DNA of 64,000 nt from Polyodon spathula. Taxonomy: Eukaryota > Chordata > Actinopteri > Acipenseriformes > Polyodontidae. A program made the position numbers and the translations under genes. Below the pieces are notes generated by a model. It was not told where the DNA came from and searched no databases. It saw only the letters and a program-made list of their open reading frames with translations. Shown piece after piece: positions 1-11,275 of this stretch (positions are counted from its first letter, which is position 1; every line of letters starts with the position of its first letter). The stretch covers positions 71,690,618-71,754,617 of the forward strand of contig NC_054537.1 in assembly GCF_017654505.1 (NCBI RefSeq), written 5' to 3'.

Positions 1-179
1 TATCTACTCTTTAGGGCGTGATAATGGAGGTGTGGGTCTTATTGAAATACCAAATAATGGCAAATTATTTAGGGAATGTAAAAATCAGCCAGTCTCAAAA
101 CAATGCACATTTAAATTCTTTCAGACTGTAAATCATGCCAAGGTGATGTGGGACCCCAAAATTAAACTTAAAGGATTGC

Positions 180-800
180 TTGGTGGTCATTTAAATATTA
201 GAAGTTTCCTCCCAAAAAGTGAGAAATTGGAAAATTTTTTAGTTGATTCTAACCTGGACTACTTATGTCTCTCAGAACTCTCCCCTGGGTGCATATAATG
301 TGCCAGGTTATAAAATTTTTAGGAAAGATAGAGATCAAGGCAGAGGATGAGGAGTTCTGATTTATGTAAAGGAAATCATTAAATGTAATCAAATACAATT
401 TGGCGGTAAAAATGATCTGGAGTGTATTGGATTAAATGTAACGTTATCACCTGAGATGTCCTTTATTATTATTGGATTGTATAGATCTCCATTATGTAAT
501 AATATGTTTGACAATGTACGTGAAATTTTAAAAGACTGTGATCCTAGAAAATAGCTTATTCTTATGGGTGATTTTAACATTAACTGGTTAGAAAAATCAA
601 ATAAAAAGAAACTAAAATAAATTATGGATAGATTTAATCTATGTCAACTGGTAAACAGGCCAACTAGAATTACAAAATCTTCAAAGACTCAAATTGATTT
701 AATATTTAGCAATAAGCCTGAAAGAATTATAAAATCATATAATCTTGTAACTGGGCTTTCTGATCATAACTTAACCGTTATCGCAAGAAAACTGACAAAG
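180..800 (+). pseudogene. LINE endonuclease domain, broken
   Basis: Remnant of the apurinic/apyrimidinic-type endonuclease that nicks target DNA in non-LTR retrotransposition. The Asn-containing N-terminal strand (HLNIRS), an acidic LSE step near 270, a YRSP motif near 480-492, GDFNINW and the C-terminal SDH motif appear in family order. They are split between frames, with stops at about 295, 352 and 552. The downstream part continues through a lysine-rich linker to about 1076. No intact open frame spans the domain. Confidence 0.75.
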
Positions 801-1779
801 GGTAGATTTAAAATTCAAGTTGAAAAGAAGCATCAAAAACGTACAATACTTGAAAAGAATCTGATTAACTTTGGAAATGCACTCAAAAATATTGATCGGT
901 GTGAATTTATGGCATGTGACAGTGTAGAATCATGTTGTGATACCTTCAATACAGAAATACCGACACAAATTGACACATATTCTACAAAGGTTAAAAACAA
1001 AACTGGGAAAAAAACTGATCTATCATGGTTTGTTGAGTCATTATGGCAATTGCTTAAAAAAGGGATCAAGCTTTGAAAACATTGTTTAAAATGTGTAGAG
1101 GGAGTGATATAATGATATACAAAGGACTAAGAAATAAAGTAATAAGTGAACTAAGAAAAGCAAAGGCTAATTTCTTTATGAACATCATAAATGAGGCAAA
1201 TAGTAACAGTAAATCAATTTGGAAAAATCTTGAACAGTTAACTGGAAATAACAAACATAAATATAACAGTGAAATTGAGTGAAGTTTCAAGGCAGCTTGA
1301 GAGCTGATATCGAGATTATCACCTCCACGTTTAATACTTTTTTCATACATTCCGTGCAGGATCTGGCTCAGAAATTTGGTACAAGAAATTTGGATGTCTC
1401 CCCAGTTAATAAGTCAACCCATTTTTAACATTGCTGAAATCTCAGAGATAAACGTATATGAACTACTTGGTTCTCTAAAAAACTCAAAAGCTAAGAATGT
1501 TTATGGTTTAGATACCACTTTAGTTAAAGAAACATAGAGATATATTGACTAGTCCTATAACCCACCTGTAATTTATCTATAATACAGAGGATATTTCCAA
1601 GTGCTTGGAAGTCCGCAGTAGTTATTCCAGTATTCAATTGGGTGAACGTGAAAAGGTCAGTAATTATAGACCTATCAGTCTACTCCCAGTAATTTCAAAA
1701 GTAGTGGAGAAGGTGGAAGTAAAACAGCTTTGGGCACATCTGGACGCTAGTTCTTTTTTACATCCTATGCAGTTAGAGT

Positions 1780-2480
1780 AAAACACTCCACAGAAACAGC
1801 TAACTGTTATTCTTTTAGAAAGGATTCAATCTGAGCTTGATAAAGGTGGAGTTCTTGGAGCTGTATTTCTGGATCTGAAGAAAGCTTTCGATACAGTTAA
1901 TCATATTTTTTTACTGTCAAAGTTGTCTAAATTTAACCTGTCTGGTTGGCCACTGAAATGGATGGTGTCTTACTTGTCAGATAGAAAACAAAGTGTTAAA
2001 ATAAGCACTAGTCAGTCAACGTTTAAGAACTGTATTTTGGGGGTCCCACAGGGATCTATATTAGGGCCTTCATTATTTAGTCTCTACATTAATGATCTAC
2101 CTTTGGTCTGTCCAGAAGTCAATATCCAAATGTATGCTGATGATACAGTGGTGTATGTAAGTGCTAAAACTAGTCAAGAAGCTGCTACAAAATGAACAGC
2201 TGATACGGTAGAGGTGTCAAAGTGGCTTGATCACTTTTGCTTCAGTTTGAACGTGAGTAAAACAGTGGGAATGTGTTTTTCTATTAGACAAAATATAACA
2301 CAGATTCAGTTCTCCATTTTTGTAAAGGGGGAGTTGATTAGCACTGTCTCAGAATTTAAGTATTTAGGTATTACACTAGATTTGCACCTTGCCTTTAGGA
2401 AACACATAAAAAAGGTAATCAAAACTATGAAATTTAACCTGTCCAATTTTAGATCAGTATGAAACTATTTACCTACTACT
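1780..2480 (+). pseudogene. LINE reverse transcriptase domain, broken
   Basis: Core reverse transcriptase of the same LINE. Block A (LDLKKAFDTVNH), the template-grip block (GVPQGSILGP), the catalytic YADDTV and a downstream FKYLGITLD block near 2356-2382 are all recognisable in order. A TGA after QEAATK near 2193 ends one open segment and the frame resumes at about 2211. The C-terminal region continues to about 2950, including LIFKSLHELAPLPL near 2715-2760, common in fish LINEs of this group. The domain is probably catalytically dead because of stops, not because of loss of the YADD residues. Confidence 0.8.
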
Positions 2481-3142
2481 GCTGCTAAGATGTATTTGCA
2501 CTGTATGATTTTATCCCATATGTCCTACTGAATAACTATGCATAACTATGATTACTATGACTGTATAACAGGCTGGGTCAACTATGTTAAAACCACTTCA
2601 CTCTCTATACAAACAGAGTTTGAGTTCTAGATAAAAATCCAGTAAAATATCATCACTGTCACATTCTTAAGAAATGTAATATGTTAAGTTTTGATAATTT
2701 TATAAATCTCTCCGACTCATGTCTGATTTTTAAGTCTCTACATGAACTGGCCCCTCTGCCCCTAAAGGAATTTGTTCAGCCCTGTTCGGTAAAAGCTGTT
2801 AGAGTCTCTCAATCAACCACTAGAAGAGACTGTATAGTGCCTCGACGTGGAACCAAGTTTGCACAAACAGCTTGCTCAATAAAGGGTGCCATGTTCTGGA
2901 AAATGCTACAAGACTTTATGATAAACATATCAGACTACAAGAGTTTTTTTTAACAGATCTGAAAAAATGGTTGAAACAGGACCAGCTTTATGACCATGTC
3001 TAGTACCCTTCCATTTGTTGACTTTCTTTTATGTATTTTATTGTTTTTTATTGCTACTTTTAATTGTATTTAATTTTGTCATTTTTAATTGAATTTTATT
3101 ATTTTTATTGTTATTATCATTGTAATTGTTAGTTTGTGGGAC

Positions 3143-3822
3143 TGTGTGGTCAGGTGCAGTGAATGAAGCAGGTCCACACAATCTTTCTCCCAAAACAGTG
3201 CTTGTTTTAATGATAACAAAAATAATAAAAAAAACACCACAAATAAGTCCACCCCTTTACCAGCAATGGTATTGGGGGGTACGCAGCAGCTCTTCTCAGT
3301 TAAAAATAAAAAGTAAACAAAAACGGGACTTTGTCCGTCCCCACGTTCTCCGTACACGCAGTGCTCTTGGTGCTGAGAAGCGTGGTGCTGTGAGTGGTGC
3401 GGTGCTGTGCTGTGCAGTGCAGGGACGTGCTCTTTGTTTTACCGTTCAGCGGCTCGCTCCTCCTCTGCAACACAGAACACACGTAATCCAAAAAAACAAA
3501 TCAATACAGGCTCCTGCCGTCTATTTTCTTTATCAGCGTAAGGCGAGGTTTTGACGTAGCTGCTCCCCTTTGTACCCAGCAAACTCCTCCCCGCATCACC
3601 GCGTTGCCATGGTTTCCCTAATAGAGGGCTGCCCCGCAGCTGACTGCAATGGAATCGTCCTGAGTACTTGCAGCTACGCGCCCCTCCTAATATGGTCACA
3701 TTCCGGTTTCCACCTACCACAGAGGTGGCAGCTCTAGGAGGCAGCTTACCCTCCCCATTACACAGCACCCTTTCTAATCGGGAGGGAGATTTACAGCATC
3801 GATCCTTTCTCTCTCTATCACA
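3143..3822 (-). mobile_element. Solo LTR (gypsy family A) inserted in the LINE 3' UTR
   Basis: The block begins TGTGTGGTCAGG and ends CTATCACA. It closely matches the LTR at 42,905-43,446, which flanks a minus-strand gypsy element, so this copy is also minus-oriented. It has about 140 extra bases near 3340-3485 relative to that copy. GACT occurs at both junctions (3140-3143 and 3823-3826), overlapping the first LTR base, so a short target-site duplication is likely but the exact boundary is ambiguous. LINE 3' UTR-like sequence resumes at once on the right and no internal retroviral-type sequence is present, consistent with LTR-LTR recombination. Confidence 0.8.
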
Positions 3823-3935
3823 GACTACCAATGTAAATTAGCTGTATCTAACTTGGGTGCAATGCATCGCATGTTTTAATCATGAATGTTTTTATTGTAC
3901 ATGGTCCTGATAAATTAAAAAAAAATGTGTACTAG
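3823..3935 (+). mobile_element. LINE 3' tail, resumed after the LTR
   Basis: A short A+T-rich stretch ending in TGATAAATTAAAAAAAAATG. It is interpreted as the displaced 3' end of the LINE that starts at 1, because the LTR sits exactly between the two and an A-rich terminus follows. No coding content. The right boundary is set where gypsy RT coding homology starts; it could be off by tens of bases. Confidence 0.5.
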
Positions 3936-3949
3936 GAGTGACAGAGCTG

Positions 3950-4700
3950 ACATTTGTGGGTGACATACTGACCAGTGAGGGTATTAAACCAGACATGGCG
4001 AAGGTATCAGCTATTGAAAATGTGCCTCCACCTCAATGTAAGACAGATCCAGAGGTTTCTAGGAATGGTTAACTACATGGGCAAATTTATACGAAATCTC
4101 TCTGAAAAAAATATCACCACTGAGGAAACTGACAGAAAAAACAACTGTGTGGAATTTGAGTTTTGAACATGAAACAGCATGGACACATTTGAAGAGGCTT
4201 CTGATGCAACAGCCAATATTGAGGCTCTTCAATCCAGCCAGGCTTATTAAAATGTCGTCGGATGCTTCACAAACAAGGCTAGGAGCTGTATTACTACAGA
4301 GATACAACGAGCAATGGCAGCCTCTAGTATACGCAACTTGTTTGCTAAGGGATACTGAAACTAGATATGCTCAAATTGAGAAGGAGTTGCTGAGCATTAA
4401 ATTTGCCTGTGAACGATTCAACCAGTTTGTGTATGGACAAACAATGAGCATCGAAAGTGACCATAAATCACTAATTTCACTGTTTGTTAACCATTGAATG
4501 ATTGTCCTCTCCGGATCCAAAGAATGATGATCCGATTGCAAAGATATGCGTCAAATGTGTCGTACACACCTGGAAAATTCATGTATAAAGTTGATGCACT
4601 CTTAAGAGCCATGGATACTACAGCAGGTACAGAAGGAAAGTCAAGTGAAGAAATTCAAGCATACATTGATATGATCATCACAGCCATGCCAGTAATAGAC
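3950..4700 (+). pseudogene. Gypsy RT C-terminus and RNase H, broken
   Basis: Encodes the end of a Ty3/gypsy reverse transcriptase and its RNase H, which degrades the RNA of the RNA:DNA hybrid during reverse transcription. Visible landmarks are the thumb (FVGDILTSEGIKP), a degraded FLGMVNYMGKFIRNLSE step in a second frame near 4045-4110, the first RNase H Asp in SSDAS (near 4258), the Glu in QIEKELLSIKFA (near 4375-4410) and the Asp of ESDHKSL (near 4453). The catalytic residues are mostly retained, but frame changes and a stop at 4496 prevent one product. Confidence 0.8.
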
Positions 4701-5091
4701 TAAAAGATGGAGCTGATTTGAACAGAGACAGAAAAAGATTAAGTCTTTCAAATCCTGAGAAATACCATATACAATGGAGGGTCAGGAGAGAAAAGGGACT
4801 GCCCTCTGCATATTCAAGAGCATTGGAACTGTACAGAAGAACTGAAACTGATTAAAGGAATACTGTACAAAGGCAAGCTTTTTGGAACCTGATCCCAAAA
4901 AGCTTGAGAAAGCTAATGCTAGAAAAGATTCATGAAGGCCATGGAAAAATGTAAGAAACAGGCTTGTGAAGTTGTTTACTAGCCCAGAATAAATCAGGAT
5001 ATAGCAAATTAAGTATCAAGTTGTTCATCATGCATTATATGCAGAACCGCTTGAACTGCACAAGATTCCAGATCGCCCCTACAAGAAAATA

Positions 5092-5800
5092 ATGGGCCGC
5101 ACAACTTTGTACCGCACCACTTCAAGTCCGCATTACACCCAGTCAAATGGACTTATCGAGAAGTCGGTTCAGACAGTGAAGAATCTGATGAAAAAATCGA
5201 ACTACAGTGGTAGCAGCATATATGAAGGACTTCTAGCTTACCGTAGTACATCATTGGAGTGTGGACAGTCTCCAGCACAGTTTCCAGCACATGTTCATGG
5301 GAAGGCGAATTAGAGCTAACCTACCCATCAAGGAGGAACTACTTGTGACAGCTAACTCGGAGAAGGTGTGGAAAAAGAAGGAAGCACTGAAGCGAAAGCA
5401 AAAGTTCTACAATGATAAAACAAAAAAAGATCTTCCTTTACTGAAAATAGGTGACAGAGTACGTCTGAAGAACTACACCAACAATACATGGAAACACAGA
5501 GGCATTGTAAAGGCTCAAGTTCATCCACGGTCATATCTGGTTCAGCTGGAGAATGGCACAATATTTCGACGTAATCGAAGAGACAGGCTGCAAACACAAG
5601 ACAAGTGGAGACCAACATCACAAAGCGAATGGGAAACAACAGCAAAAGCTGATCTAGACAAGTTGTTTGATCCAGACTTGAGATCAGAGTCCAATAGGAA
5701 AGAAAATGCTGGTACAAGTACAACTGTGAGAAAAATCCCAGAGGAAGTAAGAAGAACAGGTTGTATCAGAAAACGACCCGAGAAACTGATAGAGAACTAA
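5092..5800 (+). pseudogene. Gypsy integrase C-terminal fragment
   Basis: Two overlapping open segments in different frames. The first has YTQSNGLIEKSVQTVKNLM, matching the catalytic Glu helix of gypsy integrase (SNGLIEK), then LLAYRSTSLECGQSPAQ. The second (5261-5800) carries a basic coiled segment, then LKIGDRVRLKNY and a beta-rich C-terminal domain (YLVQLENGTIFRRNRRDR). The zinc-binding HHCC region and the first two catalytic Asp positions are missing or unrecognisable between 4700 and 5090. A frameshift at about 5300 separates the parts. Inactive. Confidence 0.75.
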
Positions 5801-5860
5801 TAATATCGCTTAGTACAACAAGAGCTATAGGGAGGTGAGTGTTAAAGACTCACAACATGA

Positions 5861-7267
5861 GAGTGAAGTGCTAGTAACCTCACCTTTCAGCATAGAAAAG
5901 TTTTGTTACATTTGCTAGTTAAATAAATAAAACAGTTTTCTTTTAAGGAAAGGCAGATGCAATTGTATGATCATTGGTAGATGGCCCCTTGTGGACTTAT
6001 TGTAGGTATCTATGAGTTTAAAGAGGAGCCCTGGTTTTGGGAGCAGGCATCCAATTTATACAACTTAACTACCTATAGTACTCATGTATTTATTACAAGA
6101 TCTCATTACTAGAAACTGTTTTATTTATATAATGGCCACTGGCGGCATAAGTTCATTTGCATTTAGTACATTTTCTGAGCTGGATATACATGTTTTTTTT
6201 TTCCTTTGAGAGGTGTCTGGGAGGATAATTGCGACTGTCACCTTCATATTTGTCTTTGTCTTGTGGTTATCACAGATGAAGAAAAGCATTTTTTACTTGT
6301 ACTTGACAAATTGGTCTGGCAGTGTGCTCATTTAGGTCTATAGTTAGCAAATAAATAGTTAGCAAATAAAAGGAGCCCTTTTTACAGGCAAATGTGCAAC
6401 TAATTTAAGGAGATAATTACCTTGCCAGTTAAGTTAGAAATCTACATGTGAATGCTATTCAATATTGAATTGTATGTAAATAAGGTAGTATGAGGTTGTC
6501 ATTAATTGATCAGTTGTAAAGGGAGATACCAACCACCAATAACAACCTTAATAGCTTATATATTGCATGCAAAAAACATGTAAAGGAACAAACACAAATA
6601 CTGGTAGATACAAAACACCAATATATCTGTCCTAGTTAACATTCAGGGCATCTTGTAGTGGCTAAAGTTTTCTTATGAAATATTGTACAGTATTGGATAG
6701 TTCCACATTGATCAAGTCAAGTGGAGGAGATCTGGCACTGGCAATGCTTAAAATAAATAATGTATTTTGTTCTTTTGAATAGTAGTCTACAATTTAAAAT
6801 TTGCTTATAACTACAGTATAGCGGTTCTCCATTGTTTTGCTTGACAATTGACAATGACAAGACATGGCCAACATCATAGCATCTGCACTGTGACTTCTAA
6901 ACCATTTTCTATGGTAGCAGGGCAAAATAGTATTCTTCAAAACATCAAGGTTTTACTACAGTGTGGATGTATGAGGTGGATAATGTAGATGTGAATGTAC
7001 ATATTCCTCAAGAACCAACATGATGTTAATAACGTGAGTTTGTTACAGCGCATAGACTCTTGGATGTTTATGTTTTAGTCACAGCATTGTATATATCACA
7101 TCTCTACATGATGAAACAGCAGGTCATACTGTATTCATATTATTCAATAGTACAGATACTGTAGCTAAAAGGAGATAAAGTAACCCCACCATTGTCTTTC
7201 TTGTTTGTCCTTTGCTGACAATATATGAAATGAAAATATAATTCAGTTTTATCCTTCCGTACAATTT
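5861..7267. other. No feature seen
   Basis: A+T-rich sequence without a convincing ORF, inverted repeat or match to other parts of the window. It may include the 3' UTR of the gypsy fragment to its left. Confidence 0.4.
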
Positions 7268-7330
7268 TTTTTTTATTTTTTTTTATTTTAGCAGATTCCC
7301 TTATCCAGGGCAACTTGCAGTTGTTACAAA
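7268..7330 (-). repeat. L2/SINE-type 3' tail, minus strand
   Basis: On the minus strand this reads GTTGCCCTGGATAAGGGA then ATCTGCTAAAATAAAA and an A-rich run. This is the stem and A-rich terminus shared by many fish L2 LINEs and the SINEs that use their machinery. Only the tail is recognisable; sequence to the right to about 7822 shows no further match. Family assignment rests on remembered consensus features, not on a search. Confidence 0.55.
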
Positions 7331-7822
7331 ATATCACAATACAAAAGGTCACATTACAGATAAGAGCTGTTATAAAATACAATTAAATGAGTAGTAAGAG
7401 CAAATTCAAATGAGAGATAATAATAAATACAGCAACTAATTAAGTTTGTAAGTCTGACAGTGATTATGACTAAAAGCAGTTAAACTTAAAAATACTTTGT
7501 AAAAGAGGAAATTCCATTGAGAGTAAGTGGTAAGTGCAATAAATGGATAAGAACATTTTTTACTTGTGAACTTCTTGGTAATTAGGATGGGATACTCTTG
7601 AAGTTCTTGGGGAATGTAGTCCTTCGAGAAGGAAACAGGCAAATCACAGGCAATGCATTGCTAAAGAAGTTGCATCTACCAAGCAGACACCTAACTAAAT
7701 TTCCTGAGGAGGAGGCCAGTTTGTTCAGAGCACTTAATTCATAACCTGAGGGAGGGCATTATAAAATATAGTTTACAACCCAACAAACATAACTGGATTG
7801 TAGAAAAATTGCTACTGGTATC
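7331..7822. other. No feature seen
   Basis: A+T-rich, no supported ORF. It could include the body of the LINE/SINE whose tail lies at 7268-7330. Confidence 0.35.
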
Positions 7823-8409
7823 TGTCACAAAGATGGCTTGGTGGTGACATCAGACCAGCAAAAGAATGGATACACAACAAGCAAGTACTGCAGGGCATGA
7901 TGCAAATGCACTTGTTTCTTTATAAAAGATTTAGACAAAACAAAACACTTTGCCACAAAACAAAAAGGCACGTTGTCCAAAATAAACAGAGTAAATTTAA
8001 ACAAGTAACATGCTGGTTTTATAGCCAGCACGAGTTGTTTTTCTCTTTTCACTCACATCTCTAGTTCCACCTCTGAACACCCAATCCCGATTAACAGAAG
8101 TTGCTGGTTTTTATATTGTGGTCGAGGGATTAACTGGCCATCAATTGCCTAGTTTAACCCTCAACCACCTTCTTCACAGGTTTTCTCATCTGCGTGGCCG
8201 ACAGCCAATTTGTCAATAACTCATTAGCTACCGACCCTGCATTCTTACAAGATGTAGTCTGGCAGAAACGAGAAGCAAACATCGTCTATCCCAAACTACA
8301 TTAAACTATAACAATAAAACACACGTAAAACAGTACATTTAAATAATCATACTATAACACAAATACAAAATAAACCAATTGTGCACAGGTCAGGGTGTAC
8401 CCCTCCACA
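7823..8409 (-). mobile_element. 3' LTR of a truncated minus-strand LTR retrotransposon (family B)
   Basis: The block runs from TGTCACAAAGATGG to GTGTACCCCTCCACA. It is a diverged reverse-complement relative of the LTR at 15,944-16,388. Shared segments include the ends, a central AACAAGTAACATGCTGG near 8004 and the CTGAACACCCAA region near 8073. Immediately to the right, on the minus strand, lies a purine-rich AAGGGGGGAGA run (8412-8422), the expected polypurine tract next to a 3' LTR. This orients the element on the minus strand. No target-site duplication can be checked because the other end is missing. Confidence 0.65.
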
Positions 8410-8868
8410 CATCTCCCCCCTTGTGTGCATGGCCACCTTCCCCCTTAAAGGTCCAAAAGTCTACTAATGGGCCCCCCTCAATTAACCACCGCAATGCTAT
8501 CAGCAGAAGTGCTGACATTAGCCAGGCTGGCTCCTCCAGCCAGGGCAATCCTGGTGGTGGAAATGATGCTAGTGGCAATTCTGGCAGCACAAATGCTGAC
8601 AATGGCAATGCTGTGAGCGGAAATGCTGACAGCAGCAAGGCTGGCTCCTTCAGCAAAGGCAATCATGGCAGCAGACATGCTGCCAGCGGTGTGGCATACT
8701 CCGGACGTGGAGGTGGCACTGGCAGCGTAAATGCTGACATCAACGCTGGTGATGGGAGCAGCGGGTTCTCTCCCTCTGGCGCTGGGGACTGGTGCGGCTC
8801 TCTGTCGCTGGCGACTGGTGCGACTCTTTACAACACAAATACAAAATAAACAAAATATACACGGGCGG
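8410..8868 (-). mobile_element. Internal 3' remnant of the family B element with 114-bp repeat
   Basis: Follows the putative polypurine tract. It contains an imperfect tandem repeat, units starting near 8491 and 8605 (period 114 bp, a multiple of three), built from GCAATGCTG-like and GCTGGCTCCT blocks. The plus frame gives a Gly/Asn/Ser-rich 156-residue reading and the minus frame a Leu/Pro/Ala-rich one. Given the element's orientation, the minus frame would be the natural one, but neither resembles a known retroelement domain. At the right end, ACAACACAAATACAAAATAAAC (8830-8851) repeats part of the LTR (near 8357-8378), perhaps a scrap of a second LTR. Confidence 0.45.
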
Positions 8869-11275
8869 ACATTAAAACACTGGAAAACCTATTGTAGCTG
8901 ATATTTTTCAATTGTTGTGTACCTGATAGCATGCATCAGGCCCATGTTTTTTTAGACTTTAATAGACAGGATTATTATGTCTTGGTGGTAAGCAATGTAA
9001 CAGTATGTTGGGTTTTTTTTGTTTTGTTTTTTTAGCACACTTTGATAGATAGGCATACATTTTGTAAAACGGTTTTAAAGTTTTAAATTGAATTTTAAAA
9101 ACCTTATGTAACTGTCACAGTAAAATCTTAATTATTTAAGTACACAAGTATTTAAATGTTATATTGCTTTTTTTAATTGCAGGCACTCAGTGATTATGAA
9201 CAAAAAGGGCCAACAGGTTACTCATAATAAGCAACTCTATTCAAACAAGTTTAGTTTGGCATGGTGTATTTATGTAAGGCATTAGATAAAATAACACTAC
9301 AACAAAGTGAACATGTACAGTAAATATTTTGATGCTGCCTGTTCAGTGTTATAGGGATGTCTTTGAAATGACATGTATATCTCAAGCTTACTCTCGCTCT
9401 CCTGATAATGAACACAATTTATGTTCAATGTACTGCAAATGCAAAACACCATTACTTATTCCAGTGCAATGTACAATATAGTACAGTATTAGAATAAGCT
9501 AATTAGAGTTTGTGTGAGAATGATGGTAAAGAATCTTATTCTCAACTGAACTGATGGTTTGTCAAACACCTTACTTTCTTTGATGGAAAAAGCTTAGTCA
9601 GTGTGAGCTGCCCATTTTGTGAAAATCTAGTTGGTCTAACTACTTTAGTCAGTGAGAAAAAAAAAAAACTTTTTTTTTTTTTTCTCCAAAGATTTAGTAA
9701 CATGCTTACCAATATGATTAGGATCTGATTTTACTTGTGCCCCCTACCCTTTGCTATTTACATCTAAAATATGTTTTTTTGAAATGGGAAAACACATGTC
9801 ACCTGCAGCAATAACAATCTATTTAGGCCTGGAGTACCAATTTTGCATGATTTATTAAAATATCATAAACATGCTTTTGTATAATTATATCATCTATTTC
9901 CTCTGGCCCTGGGCAACTAAATTAAATGTGAATATTTGGAGAGAACATTTCAAGTTGACATATGGTTGAGTATTATTTTATACACAATATTGTTTTTACA
10001 CATGCTGTTTCTGATAAAATTTAGAAAATAAATATTAATTTGTAGAATAAAGCAAAACGTCTACTAGAGAACAGTAATACATCTCCAACTTGATTTGTTC
10101 TTAGTATTATGAATGGGAAGTGTAATGGTCTGTGGTAGTGAAGGTTATTTTCCAGCAATGCAATAGACCCAGCCAAAAAGCTACTGTGATATGTTGAACC
10201 CTGATCTACTGTAGGAATGTTAACTTGTTGCAGTGTATGAAAATTATTATGATGTTTCCCTTTGGTACCGATTTAGAAAACTATTGTCTTAAATGTCTCA
10301 AAGAGACTGTAACTGAAACCTGACATCATAACATTGTAAACGTAAAATTGAGTATTACTTGAAATAAGTGGCATTCTTTAATTACTTTAATTTCACAAAA
10401 CAACATGAAGACCAATATTAACAAATGCTTATGTCACACAATGTTCAAATGTCTATAAAATAGCAGGGTCAAAGTCTTGAAGGATCAGGTAAAACCCACT
10501 TTTCACAGAAGCAATTCTAAATACTAGACTACAATGTAGGTGCACACGTCCTTTACCATGGGAGAAAAGTGGATGATAACAGAATCAGAAACATTATCTA
10601 AATGATTAGCTGTGAATTTGCAAGGTATTTTTGCTATTCTTCCATGCTTTACTTATTACACTATTCCACAGTGATACATCAGAATGCAATGCACTGAACA
10701 TACTGTACTTCAACTTCTCCCTGGTTAGCAGTTTAGTAAAATACAGTATTTATAGATGTAATTATCTGCAAAATATAATTTATACTGAAGGAACAGATTT
10801 TCTGGAAGTACAATGGGCAACACAGAACATTTACAAATGAAGAAGACATCCAGCAAATCTGTGCTTTTCTGTCTACTGTGTTTGAAACAGTGAGTAGCAT
10901 TAACTTTGTTGATTCCTTTGAGGATTTGAAGGACTTTGATTAAGTATATCCTATCCATTGTTTGTTGTAGGCTAAATAGGTCTAGCTCCTCCACCATTTG
11001 TTTATATCTTGTACCTTTTCACTGTGGTATGAGCCTAATTGGTCAAGAGCATTTTTGTACTATGGGGACTATCAGTCTCGCCAGTGTATTTAACAACCTC
11101 AACATAACCTCCCTTGGTTTGCACTGTAGACTTTGACTTTTGCCTCATTATACTTTCTAGATGCTGACAGATGCCAATGTCTTTTTAGTAGTGGGCCTGT
11201 TCTTGCTCAGACCTCATTTAGTATTTACACCTACAGAAGGGAAACTTATTGGCAGTTAGAGAATTGGCCTTTGAG
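8869..11275. other. No feature seen
   Basis: About 2.4 kb of A+T-rich DNA with homopolymer runs (A/T runs near 9658-9683). Short ORFs near 10,631-11,330 have no recognisable motif and look like chance open frames. Confidence 0.4.

Larger units (their letters stand above)
1..3142 (+). mobile_element. Decayed LINE (L2/CR1/Jockey-like non-LTR retrotransposon), main part
   Basis: A non-LTR retrotransposon cut by the left window edge. Read in three frames it shows an APE-type endonuclease (HLNIRSFLPKSEKLE near 190-235, a GDFNINW strand near 565-590, and an SDHNLTV end near 760-780). Downstream is a reverse transcriptase: FLDLKKAFDTVNH near 1867-1905, GVPQGSILGPSLF near 2040-2080 and the YADD catalytic box near 2133-2144. 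These motifs and the endonuclease-then-RT order are standard for the L2/CR1/Jockey group; I cannot assign the clade. Several in-frame stops (for example near 552 and 2193) and frameshifts make it inactive. The A+T-rich 3' UTR begins near 3000 and is interrupted at about 3143 by an LTR; the tail resumes at 3823. Confidence 0.85.
3936..5860 (+). mobile_element. Degraded Ty3/gypsy retrotransposon, pol fragment
   Basis: A 5'-truncated gypsy pol on the plus strand in the order RT C-terminus, RNase H, integrase fragment. It begins with VTELTFVGDILTSEGIKPD (RT thumb). Then come the connection and RNase H (SSDASQTRLGAVLLQ, ESDHKSLISL, SYTPGKFMYKVDALLRA) and, after a collapsed stretch, the C-terminal half of integrase. 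Frameshifts occur near 4040 and 4140 and stops near 4496 and 4700. No LTR of its own is evident on either side, and the downstream A+T-rich sequence after 5800 has no recognisable end. It is unrelated in sequence to the element at 56-62 kb. Confidence 0.85.

Noticed and set aside
3126..3554. 142-codon plus-strand frame
   Set aside because: Lies across the LINE/LTR junction inside a solo LTR; open by chance.
8379..8849. 156-codon Gly/Asn/Ser-rich frame as a secreted or structural protein
   Set aside because: Starts inside an LTR, no signal peptide, and the repeat is better explained as internal sequence of a minus-strand LTR element.
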